Part shown: one piece after another, positions 1-10,081 of the stretch
Layout of the letters: every line of letters starts with the position of its first letter
Position numbering within the stretch: the stretch's first letter is position 1
DNA from: Symbiodinium natans
Taxonomy: Eukaryota; Sar; Dinophyceae; Suessiales; Symbiodiniaceae
DNA length: 64,000 nt
Direction: 5' to 3'
NCBI GenBank assembly: GCA_905221605.1
Contig: CAJNDS010001746.1
Location: 587,797 to 651,796, forward strand
Translations under genes and position numbers: made by a program
Notes under the pieces: generated by a model
Database searches by the model: none
Told to the model about the DNA's origin: nothing
Seen by the model: only the letters and a program-made list of their open reading frames with translations

Positions 1-735
1 TTCAGGCCTCTTCTGGGGGGCCACTTAGGTTGCCGACCGCAACGGCGCGCGCGGTGGGACGGGTCCTTGGTTTCGACGCTCCCGCTGTGGTTTCGCGCGA
101 AATCCGTTGCGTTTCGATGCTCCCGCTGTGGTTTCGCGCGAAGAATTCCGTTGCATTTCGATGCTCCCGCTGCGGTTTCGCGCGAATTCAGGCCTCTCGT
201 GGCCTCTTCAGGCCTGTTCTGGGGGGGCCACTTAGGTTGCCCAACCGCAACGGCGCGCGCGGTGAGACGGGGCCTTGGTTTCGATGCTCCCGCTGTGGTT
301 TCGCGCGAATTCCGTTGCATTTCGATGCTCCCGCTGTGGTTTCGCACGAATTCCGGCCTCTTCAGGCCTCTTCTTGGGGGACGGGACCTTGGTTTCGACG
401 CTTCGAGCAAATTCCGTTGCTTTTCGATTCTGCCGCTGTGGTTTCGCGCGAATTGCGTTGCGTTTCGATGCTCCCACTGTAGTTTGCCGCGAATTCCGAC
501 CTCTCGTGGCCTCTTCAGATTCAGGCCTCTTCGGGGGGGGCCACTTAGGTTGCCGACCGCAACGCGCGCGCGGTGGGACGGGTCCATGGTTTCGACGCGG
601 TTTCGCACGAATTCCGTTGTGTTTCGATGCTCCCGCTGTGGTTTCGCGCGAATACTGTTGCATTTCGATGCTTGCGCTGGTTTTGCGTGAACTCCGGCCT
701 CTCGTGGCCTCTTCAGGCCTCTTCTGGGGGTTGCA
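1..735. repeat. Minisatellite with ~41-bp monomers and higher-order units
   Basis: Monomers contain TTTCGATGCTCCCGCTGTGG followed by TTTCGCGCGAATTCCGTTGC, with small substitutions. They are grouped into larger units that begin with a GGCCTCTTCTGGGGG-like segment and a CCACTTAGGTTGCCGACCGC segment, near positions 6, 215, 368, 526 and 715. Each monomer carries the palindrome TTCGCGCGAA next to GAATTC. The array is cut by the left window edge. The open frames across it follow from the repeat having no stop in several frames, not from coding. Confidence 0.93.
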
Positions 736-1763
736 GCGTTTGGGCCTAAGCGTCTTTCCAAGTTGCCGCCCTTCCGCGCGAGCATGCCGCAGCGTGGCAA
801 TGGGCAACCTGGACCTAGTGGTGATGATTCTTGGAATCAGCCGACGCCTGAGGGTCCCAGCGGTGATTGTTGTAAACCTGTGTAGCAAAGCTTGCGTTTC
901 ATGTAATTAGTGTTTCTTCTCCCTCAGCGTGGCGCGCAGTCTTGGCATGACATTGCCACGGTTGAACTGGTCTCGTCTTGCAGTTTTCCCTGTCCAAGCG
1001 GCGTTGTCAGAGATGCACATTCTCTCAAACACTCACTGGGGCATCATGTAGCTGAATCCCGCTCGTTCGGCCTTAAACTTAATGCTTACCTGTCAACCAC
1101 GTTGAAACACAGATCCTTCTTTACGATCACGGTCACCGGCGCTCTAGACCCACCAACACGCAACGTCGAGCAACCTTGACTTTGTGACTTTGACACTTGC
1201 TTCTTTTCAGACAAGGAAAGATCAGCCAGTGCGCAAACGTGCGCAATCACGCGCAATCACGCGCAATCATGCACATGCCCTGCTAGAAGATGCGCGTTCG
1301 ATTGCGTGGGGAAAACCTGAAGTCCGATCGTGGCCGAAGTAGCACGACGTGGCATGCGTTGTTGAATGAGGTTCACGACGTCTCAGCGAGAAACTTGCAG
1401 GTGCACATAAGCCTTTACCTAAACCTAAACCGCCCGTGCTCAGCAACCGGCGCGTTATTTTGCGCATGCCGCATGCTGGGTTCGAAAGTCGCGCCTCTCT
1501 TGCGGCCTGCCTTGCCAGTCTGACGCTACCTTGCGCCGATGGACCCTCCTGGACTTGTTCATCTTGTAATATCTTGTAGTTTAACAAGGAAGTGATCCAC
1601 CGGCTTGGGCTTTTGCAAAGCTTGGCCAAGCGTTCTCCCCTCTTCGTCTTGAATAACTATCTTCTATTTGTCTTCCTCCCTTCTCTTCTGTCTCCTTGTT
1701 CTTGCAGTATCTCTTTCCTGCTCCTTCTTCTTCTCTTTGCTTCCGTCTCCTGTATGTTTTCAA
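736..1763. other. Intergenic or intronic DNA, no supported gene
   Basis: Only short frames without domain signatures occur here. A short CGCGCAATCA direct repeat lies at about 1240-1270 and a pyrimidine-rich stretch at about 1675-1750. I see nothing else that can be supported. Confidence 0.5.
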
Positions 1764-1914
1764 GCCATGTGGCTTGCAAGCAGCAAAGGCGCTTGCGCGA
1801 GTTCATCATGTTCGTGCTTTGCGCGGCCCTGACCAAGACAGAGTCGATATCTGGCTTTTGTTGAGCACGGTGTTCTTTTGGGTACACTGCGTGCGTGTTG
1901 AGGTTGCTGCCTGG
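1764..1914. repeat. Dispersed 150-bp repeat, copy 1
   Basis: Nearly identical to 29525-29671, in the same orientation and about 27.8 kb away. Both copies run from a GTGGCTTGCAAGCA segment to GTGCGTGTTGAGGTTG and differ by a few substitutions and a 4-nt indel. The flanking sequences are unrelated, so this is a short mobile or duplicated element and not one end of a larger duplication. Confidence 0.9.
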
Positions 1915-2317
1915 CCGCCAACCCCACAAGCCATGAAAACAGGCAGCAGAGGGCAAGGGCACCTGATCCGCGCCATCGTGAACCACCCATGGAAAAATGA
2001 GCAGACGATGCGCCTCATCTTGAACTCAGTCTTCCTGTTTAAGCTTAATCTTATTCCCCACAAGGCCCCATCCGGGCTTTAAGTGGTGCAGGCGATCACT
2101 GGGGCAAAGCTGGATGAACGTGCCGCTTGGCCAGTTCAAGTTGTTGTCCCAGCCCGTGTGCCCATGGATCAGAGACATCCAACAAGTGTGAGCGGCATTG
2201 TGCAGAGAAGCGAAGGACGTCAGGCAGGGCTTTAGCCGGTTTTTGGGGTTCTGTGTTTGCTGAGGCCGAACGCAGGAAGGCTGGCGGAAACCTTGCAGGC
2301 AAAGTTCACATGGAGTC

Positions 2318-2417
2318 ACGGGGCCTTGGTTTCGACGCTCCCGCTGTGGTTTCGCGCGAATTGCGTTGCGTTTCGATGCTCCCGCTGTGTTTTCGCGCGA
2401 ATTCCGTTGCATTTCAA
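2318..2417. repeat. Detached block of the 41-bp minisatellite
   Basis: About two and a half monomers of the same sequence as the array at 1-735, ending in an AATAAAAACACAGGG transition. It includes the TTTCGCGCGAATT core. It shows that the minisatellite has spread or been split by about 1.6 kb of other DNA. Confidence 0.9.
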
Positions 2418-3710
2418 TAAAAACACAGGGTTTAAGTCAACCCTGCGGCTGGGTGCCGGGGGTTAGTATTCTGGGGTAGCGATTTTGGGGTTGAGCATCA
2501 TGAGCATCAGCTGGGTCTTTTGGCCCCCAAGTTCCACACGCATGCAAAGCCGAATCCCCCAGTGACTGACCCGCAAGGGAATTCGCCCCCCCCCCTCCCC
2601 CCCCGAACTTTTGTACTTTTTGTCCCCGGGAGTGTCGGTGCTCTTCTGGCCTGCTTTAGCCTTTTCTGGCCCTCCTCACTGTTTGGGGTCTACGCCGGCA
2701 TAATTCATGTTAAAAATTTTCAATTAAATTTCATTAATTTCAAATACATGTATTTAATTTTAATTGATTTTATATTTTTTCAGTATTTTTGATAATTTTT
2801 TATCTAGTTTTAATTAATCTACTTAATTTTAATTAATTTGAATTCATTCGAATTAATTTTCAAATTAATTTCATTCATTTTTAATTAGTTTTGTAATTTT
2901 AATTGCAAATTTAAATAATTTTTAAATTGTAATTAATTTGAATTAATTTTAAAAAACTTTAATTAATTTTACTTAATTTTAAATAATTTTAATTTTTAAT
3001 TTTAATTAATTTTAAATTAATTTTAATTTTATTATTTTTAATTAATTTTAATTAATTTTATTTATTTTAATTAATTTTAATTAATTTAACTAATTTTAAT
3101 TAATTTTAATAATTATTTTAATTAATTTAATTAATTTTAATTAATTTTAATTAATTTTAATTAATTTTAAATTAATTTTATTAATAATTTTTAATTAATT
3201 AGTTTTAAATTAAAAATTAATTAATTTTAATAAATTAATTTTTAAAATATTTTTAATTAGTTTTCATTAACTATTTTCATCAATTTGGTTATGTTTTAGT
3301 TTTTTGATTGATTTTAATTAATTTTGATTACAATTTGATTAATTTTAAATCGTTTCTAATTAATTTTAATTCATTTTAATGAATTTAAATATATTCTAAT
3401 TATTTTAATTTTAATTAATCTAATTAATTTAATTAATTTCATTGATTTTCATTGATTTCTTAATTGAATTCGTTTTATTAGATTAATTTTTAGTTATTTT
3501 GAATTAATTTTAATTAATTTTAATTAATTTAATCAGAATTCATTTTAATTATTTAATGTTAATTATTTTAATTAGTTTTAATGTTTTTTAATTGATTGAA
3601 TGAATTTTTTTAATTAGTTTAAGTAATTTTAATTTTTTAAGTAATTTTAAAAAATTTCTAATCAATTTTAATCAAAATTTAATTAATTTTAATAAATTTA
3701 TTAATTTTCC

Positions 3711-3960
3711 TTAAAATAAATTCAAGATAATTAAAATTAAGAAAAAAATGAATTAAAATTGATGAAATAGATTTAAAATTGATGAAAAATTGATTAAATG
3801 ATTCAAAAGCAAATTAAAGTTAATTAAAAAAAAAAATAATTAATTAAAAATAATACAATGAATTAAAAGAATTTAAATCAATTAAAATCATTAAATAGAT
3901 TACAAGCAATTAGAATTAATTAAACCTAACTAATTTCAATACATAAATTTTAATTAATTC
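3711..3960. repeat. Strand-switched (A-rich) segment inside the AT array
   Basis: To the left and right the + strand reads T-rich (TTTTAATTAA). Between these positions it reads A-rich, with motifs such as AATTAAAATTGATGAA and GATTTAAAATTGATGAAAAA. The array orientation is therefore inverted here and then returns to the original orientation. Confidence 0.7.
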
Positions 3961-5170
3961 TAAACACGATAAATATAATTTTTTACAAGTTTTAATCAGT
4001 CTTAATAAATTTTGATTAATTTGAATAATTTTAACGTACTTTTATTAATCTAAATTATTTTTTATTATTTTTATTATTTTTAATTAATTTACCAATTTTT
4101 TAATTGATGATCATTAATTCTAATTAATTTTGATTGCTTTTAATTAAGTAATGGAAATTAATTTGGGTTTTAATTTGAATGAATTTTTAATTATTTTAAT
4201 TCATTTTAATTAATTTTAATTAATTTTATTATTTTAATAATTTTTAATAAATTTTCATTAATTTATAATTTTTTAAGTTTTTAATTATCTTTAATTAATT
4301 TTAATTAGTTTTGCTTAATTTTAATTAATTTTAATTAATTTTAATTGATTTCGTTGTTTACTTAATTTTTAATTTAATTAAATTCATAATTACTTTAATT
4401 TTTAGTTTTATTAAGTTTATAATTACTTGTAAATAATTTCAATTAATTTTAATTCGTTTTAGCTAATTTTAATATAATCAATTTTCATCAATTTTCATCG
4501 ATTTTAACCAATTTTAAATTTTCAATGAAAAGTTTAATTAATTTTATTAATTGTTTTATTTGGATTTTGATTAATTTTACGTAGTTTTCATTAATTTTTA
4601 ATTAATTCGAATTAATTTTAAACATAAGAAATTATATAGTCTTTTTTTAAAATATATTTTAAGTCTTAATAAATTTTGATTAATTTAATTATTTTGAATT
4701 ACTTTTAATAATTTTCATTATTTTCAGTAATTGTAATTATTTTTTATTTTTTTGCCATATCTGGAATTCTTTTCAAATATTTTCAAGAATTGTAATTAAT
4801 TGTAATTAGTTTTAGTGAATTTTGATTAATTTTCATTATATTAGTTAATTTTATTCATTTTAATTAGTTTTGATTTTTTAATTTGTTTTAATTTAATGAA
4901 TTTTAATGAAAATCTTAATTCATGTTAATTAATTTGAATTTTAATGGATTTTAATTGATTTGAATTAATTTTATTTAATGTTATTTTAATTTTAAATTTT
5001 CCTTACTTTTAATGAATTTCAATTGATTTTAATTAGTTTTATAATTTTAATTAGAAATTTTGATTAATCTTTAATTAATTTTAATTAAGTTTACATTAAG
5101 TTTACTTAATTTTCATATATTTTCATTAATTTTAATTCATTTTAATTCATTTTAATTAATTTTCAATTAA

Positions 5171-5983
5171 CAATCCCACTTGATTAGTTCCTTGGTAAAG
5201 CGGCTGCAGGAGCTTCAGCTCCCTTTTGATACCGATTTCGGAAAGAAGCAAGCTGCTTCTTCAAATTCTCATGTGTGTCAATGCGCTCCATTTGTGCGAG
5301 CACGCGCCAAGCGCAGCATTTGCCGTGGATGTATCCAAGCAGGACAGCTGTCAGCCACCAACGCAGATCTTGAGTTCATTAAGCTTGTGAAGAGGGATGT
5401 CCCTATTCCCCCAATTTTGTGGACCAAGCTTCAGCGCAGCTATCCTACTTACTGGATTGCATCCCACCGCCCCTGTTCGTGGCTTTCTGCCATAAACAAA
5501 TTTCAGGAGGTCAGTTGGGGTAGAACTCCACAGCATTTGCGCGCTCGTGAATGCTTAACCATCTTCTTTTCAGACGAGCGGTGGCACGTCCCAAATTTTG
5601 ATGACGGTAGCAGAGTTTCATGGCAGGAACTTGTCTTCGATTTCATCGCAGAATTTGGGATTGTGCCAGGCTTCGTCCAACCTGGTATGAGCTTGAGCAA
5701 GATGTGTTCCAAATTTCGTACCTACAGTAACAAAATCCTACAGGGTGTTGAGATTAGTAGATACGTCCGAACAACTCACCTTCGTTGCTTTTCGGGCGGC
5801 ACAGTGAGCGGCCTTGGAGGCCGTCGGTTGTTTAAGCATCCAAACGTTGTATGGTCCCTTTTACTTCAACTCTCAATAAGTAGGGAACATCGGGCTGCTC
5901 GCAGCTGCCGCCGTCCAAGTGCATCATTTACCCCTGATTGGAGCACCCTTCCCGGTTTTGAGCTTTCCCCTGCGACTGGTTGA
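5171..5983 (+). pseudogene. C-terminal part of an unknown polyprotein-like frame
   Basis: The frame runs about 270 codons from the island edge to TGA with no ATG near its beginning. An in-frame TAA of the AT array lies at 5168-5170, so the 5' end is truncated. The protein is Cys- and Trp-rich in places, with a CQCAPF and CRGC cluster at residues 33-51 and a WQELVFDFIAEFG segment at about 147-160, and it ends in a basic tail. I recognise no named domain. Its context suggests the tail of a retroelement polyprotein. It is probably not expressed. Confidence 0.6.
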
Positions 5984-6090
5984 ATTCACTTTGTGTTTAT
6001 CCGAGTTTATCTCTCGCTTCTGCTAAGACGCAGTCACAGCTTCCGTTGTCAGATGCCCGTGGGTGCATGACAGACTAGCAGCAAAAAAAT
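5171..6090 (+). mobile_element. 5'-truncated non-LTR-like retroelement remnant in the AT array
   Basis: A GC-richer island of about 0.9 kb sits inside the AT-rich array. It holds a frame open to its left boundary, a termination codon at 5981-5983, about 100 bp of 3' untranslated-like sequence and a short A run (AAAAAAA) at the right junction. Frame open into the left junction, 3'-only content and a terminal A tract are what a 5'-truncated LINE insertion would leave. Target-site duplications cannot be resolved because the host array is itself AAATT repeats. No reverse transcriptase motif is present in the part retained, so the class is inferred. Confidence 0.6.
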
Positions 6091-7352
6091 TTTAGTTAAT
6101 TTTAATTAATTTTAATTAATTTTAATTAATTTTAATTAATTTTAATTAATTTTAATGAATTTGAATTAATTTTAATTAATTTTAATTAATGTTTAATTGG
6201 TTTTAATTAGTTTTACTTAATTTTGATTATTTTTAGTTGATTTTAATTGATGTTAATGAATTTTAATTAACATTTAAGTAATTTTAAGTAATTTTAATAA
6301 TTTGAATGAATTTAATTAGTTTAATTAATTCATTATTTGTAATTATTTTTTTTTGATTTAATTACGTTTAACAAAAATGTAATCAATTTTTAATTAATTT
6401 TAAGTAATTAATTTTAATGAATTTTTATTTAATTTTAATTAATTTATTAATTTTATTTAATTTCAATTAGTTTAATTATTTTGATTAATTTTAATTATTT
6501 TAAATTGATTTATTAGAATTTAATTAATTTTAAATTTTTAGTAATTTTCATTAATTTTATTTGATTTCATTAATTTAATTTTTATTAGTTTTAATTAATT
6601 CAATTATGTTTAATTAATTCAATTGATTTTAATTATTTTAATTAAAATTCAATAATTGAATAATTTTCATTATTTTTATTTCATTTTAATTGATTTTAAT
6701 TCATTTAATCAATTTTCATCAATTTTAATTATTTTAATGAATTTTTTCATCAATTTTAAATGAAATTTTTAGTGAATTTTAATTAGTTTTTTTTTATTTT
6801 TCATTATTTTCATCTATTTTCCATTAAACATAATAACTATAATTTTTTTAAAATTTTAATTAGTCTTAATCAGTTTTGCTTAATCCTTAATTTTTTTTTA
6901 CTTTTTTTGCCATACTTGTAATACTTTTCAATATTTTCAAGTATTTTAATTAATTTTATTCGTTTCAATTAATGTTAATTAATTTCATTAATTTTAAGTA
7001 GTTTTAATTGAATTTTGATTTGTTTTAATTTGTTTTTCATTAGTTTTACTTGATTCAATTATTTTAAATTAATTTTTAATTTATTTTACTTAATTTGAAT
7101 TGATTTTGCTTAATTTTAAGTAAAGTTAATTGATTTTAATTGATTTTCATTAGTCTTAATTGATTTTAATGAATTTTTTTTAATTGAGGAAATTGAATCA
7201 ATTTTATTAATTGCAATGAATTTTAATGATTTCTTCATGTTAATTATTGTTTGATTTTAATCAATTTTCATTAGTTTGAGTTAATTAACACTAATTTTAA
7301 AATAACTTTTTCATTAATTTTAGTTACTTGTAATTGATCTTTCATTAGTTTT

Positions 7353-7432
7353 TATGTAGACGCGAAGAATCTGACAATCGACCGTGCCCCATGAGTTGCA
7401 GCTCGCGCAAGTATACCCAGAATTTTGTTTTT
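7353..7432. other. Short GC-rich island in the AT array
   Basis: About 80 bp of normal-composition sequence (GACGCGAAGAATCTGACAAT and following) is embedded in the AT array. It contains no frame of note. It could be a short insertion or a relic of the sequence that the array expanded into. Confidence 0.6.
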
Positions 7433-7975
7433 TTGTTATATTTGGAATTCGTGTTGAATATTTTCAATTAATTGAAAATTAGTGTTGATTAATTTTGATA
7501 AATTTTAAATCAAATGTATTTTATTTGCTTTTAATTGAATTTTAATAAATTTTAATTAATTTTGATTAATTTTAATAAGTTGTATTAAATTTTAAGTATT
7601 TTGGATTAATTCTAATAAATTTGAATTGATTTTAACTAGTGTTAATTAATGTCAATTTATGTTAATTAATTTTCATTAGTTTCATTAATTTTACTTAATT
7701 AAATTAATTTTCATGAATTTAAAATAGTTTTAAACTTTAATTCGTTTTAATGAATTTTAAATAATTCTAATTAATTTTTACTAATTTTACTTCATTTTAA
7801 TTAATTTTAATTACTTGTAATAAATTTTAATCAATTTTAATTAATTATAATTCATTTTGCGTTAGTTTTAAGTAATTTTAAATTTTTTATTTATTTTTTT
7901 TATTAATTTTAATTGTGTTTATATAATTTTAATTACTTTCAATTCATTTTAATTCATTTCAATTCATTTTTCTAT

Positions 7976-10081
7976 GTTCAGAGTATTTCAGAGTAGCCAG
8001 CGGCCCGTGCAAGCCGGAATGGCGTCATGCCGACCTTGCCTCGCCGCTGCAGTCACGGCAGGTCCCGGCCAAGATGGGTCGCGCAGCGTAGAAGTAACTC
8101 CGGAGTAGATCGTTGGTTGCGCTGGGGCTTTTTAAGACCTCTTTGAATGGAATGACCCTTGATGCAAATTGATGTTTCTTGTTGGTTTGTCCAATGTTAA
8201 CTCTTTTTTGTTGGATCTGGTCTTACACTCCGGACTTTTGCATTTACTTGCTTCCGGTTTCCCCCATTCTCGGCGGGCCAACCACGCTGATGACTTCTCG
8301 AGGAGCCAGCCCCCAGCCAGAAAACACTTTAAACCCCAAAGCCGAGCTGACAGCTGGACGCCTCGAAAATACTTTCGATCTCCAACCGCATGTCTGCTTT
8401 GGGCAGCCTAAACTGTATTGCGGGTTTCAACTTCTCGAGCGAGCCCTGCATGCTCAAAGGGGCCCTCCTCACTCTCTGGAAAGCATCGCGGCCAACACAA
8501 AGTGACCTTCCATTTGCCGTGGTGGACTAGTGTTTGCAAGTCAATTTCTCATGGTGTTCGATTAAATGAACCATGGAGATGAGTTCTGTGCTTAACTATG
8601 TATTTAGGTCTACCTTTTTTTGCATGCAGAAATGTGTACGTCGCTGATGAGCTGGGGAAGGGGCGAGAGTGGCTGAGGCACCCCGTCGCTCAGCGAGTCT
8701 TCGGAGCGCACGCCCTCGCTTCGACCTTTCTCGGCCTCGAGCCGCCGCGATGTCGGGACTGGGAGAGCAAGGGGGAGAGCATGGGGGAGAGCATGGGGGA
8801 GAGCATGGGGGAGAGCATGGGCCGAGGGAGGTCACGGTTGAGAGAGGCGTTCTCTGAGAGCGTGGGCGGTAACCGGATGTGACTGGTGTGCGTGAATCTC
8901 TCTCAGCACTCTTGCAAAAAGATTTGCTTTGAGGATGAGCCGGCTGGGCCCTGTGGAGGTGACTGGCGAAGACAGGCACACGGAGAGTCTTCAAATCCTT
9001 TATCAGCTCCCGGGGTTCAGCCGTAATGTCTCCGCCTCGCAGCCCTTCGACTTAGGCTCGCGCTCAGCGCCAAAGATCCCAAACGCCGGCGGCGGGCCCA
9101 AAGGAGGCGTGGCGGCGCAGGGTCTGGGCACGCCACTCTGACCCAGAAAAAAGGATGCTTTCCCGGTCGGAAGATGCGACGCCCGATGACCGCATCTCTC
9201 CATTCTTCCTTCCTCTCCATCGAATCCGGCAGGATCACCACGAAGAACGTGGAGCGCATCGAGTCAAAGACAAGTTCCGTTCGCGAAGCGTATCCAGGTT
9301 GAAGAACATGGGAACACGAAGCCCGCCCCCGCCCTCCCTTCTCACAGGCTTTGTTCAAGTCCTAAAAGCCAGATAAGATTCCCGAGCTAGTCTGAATTCC
9401 TCCTGCAAGGAAGCTGAAACTTTTTTACGTCGTCCAGTTCGGCAACAATTCGGGTCTCATTCGAGACCTTTTGAAGCATCGGAGAATTTGGTTTCCAGGC
9501 CGAGAGGGAGAGAGAGCGGGAGAGAGAGCCGACGCGCAGTTGTGTACAAGCAGGACATTCCCCTTCTTATTTCGCTTCATGATGACAACTGCAGAAACTT
9601 GAAACAGCGCATTGGCAGCGAAGCGCGCTGGATGCGCTAGGACAAAGATGAGCAAAGTCATCTTGGCCGTTCCCCCTTCTTCCACCTCCCCTTCCTCCGC
9701 CCCCCCCCACGAACCGAAGCTTCGACGATCAATGCTTGTTGGGGAGGTCCTGGCGATCCCGGCTACTTGGGCCGGCGGCAGGAGGCGATTTGAGAAAGGG
9801 CCAATATATGTGTAGAAGGGCTGCCTTCCTAGCTTCTCGCAGACATCCGAGAAGTATCGAGAAGTTGCGCTTCTCTCCGTGCTTCTCAGGGCAAAAGGGT
9901 CCCTTTGTCTCTCTGGCAGGCCCCGTGCACCGTCAAGGTCGAGACTGCAACAGATGCACCGGAGATACAGCTGTGGCCAAGCTGAACTGATCTCCGGTGT
10001 TGTGACATGACCATGGAAGGTGCGCAAGGAAGGGGCTGAGAGAAGTCAACGAAGCCCACGCTCGTTTTTTCTTCAAGCGAG
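7976..10081. other. Region upstream of the TTLL gene, no firm gene
   Basis: Composition returns to normal at 7976. A 12-bp tandem repeat, GGGGGAGAGCAT, occurs at about 8767-8821 with four or more units. Earlier exons of the TTLL gene at 10082 may lie here, because the first exon recognised begins in mid-codon and does not start the protein. No segment could be assigned with confidence. Confidence 0.45.
8767..8821. repeat. 12-bp tandem repeat GGGGGAGAGCAT
   Basis: Four near-perfect consecutive units. The length is a multiple of three, so a frame stays open through it in both directions. No protein feature supports translation. Confidence 0.85.

Larger units (their letters stand above)
2697..7975. 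repeat. 5.3-kb AT-rich array with a 10-bp TTTTAATTAA period
   Basis: The block is built of diverged TTTTAATTAA decamers, with runs of perfect repeats at about 3030-3180, 4200-4350 and 6090-6180. It contains almost no G or C and contrasts sharply with the GC-rich flanks. Non-decamer motifs recur inside it: a TTTTTTTGCCATA segment near 4748 and 6903, and a related segment near 7425. A CAGTCTTAATAAATTTTGATTA-like segment recurs near 3990, 4665 and 6860. Two GC-richer islands interrupt it, at 5171-6090 and 7353-7432. No gene is supported in the AT-rich part. Confidence 0.95.

Noticed and set aside
1-735. CRISPR-like regularly spaced direct repeats
   Set aside because: The spacers are themselves repetitive and the context is eukaryotic. 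It is a minisatellite.
30-910. Long overlapping open frames on both strands rich in WFRA, RCSRCGFAR
   Set aside because: They are translations of the 41-bp minisatellite in several phases. No phase is favoured and they end when the repeat ends.
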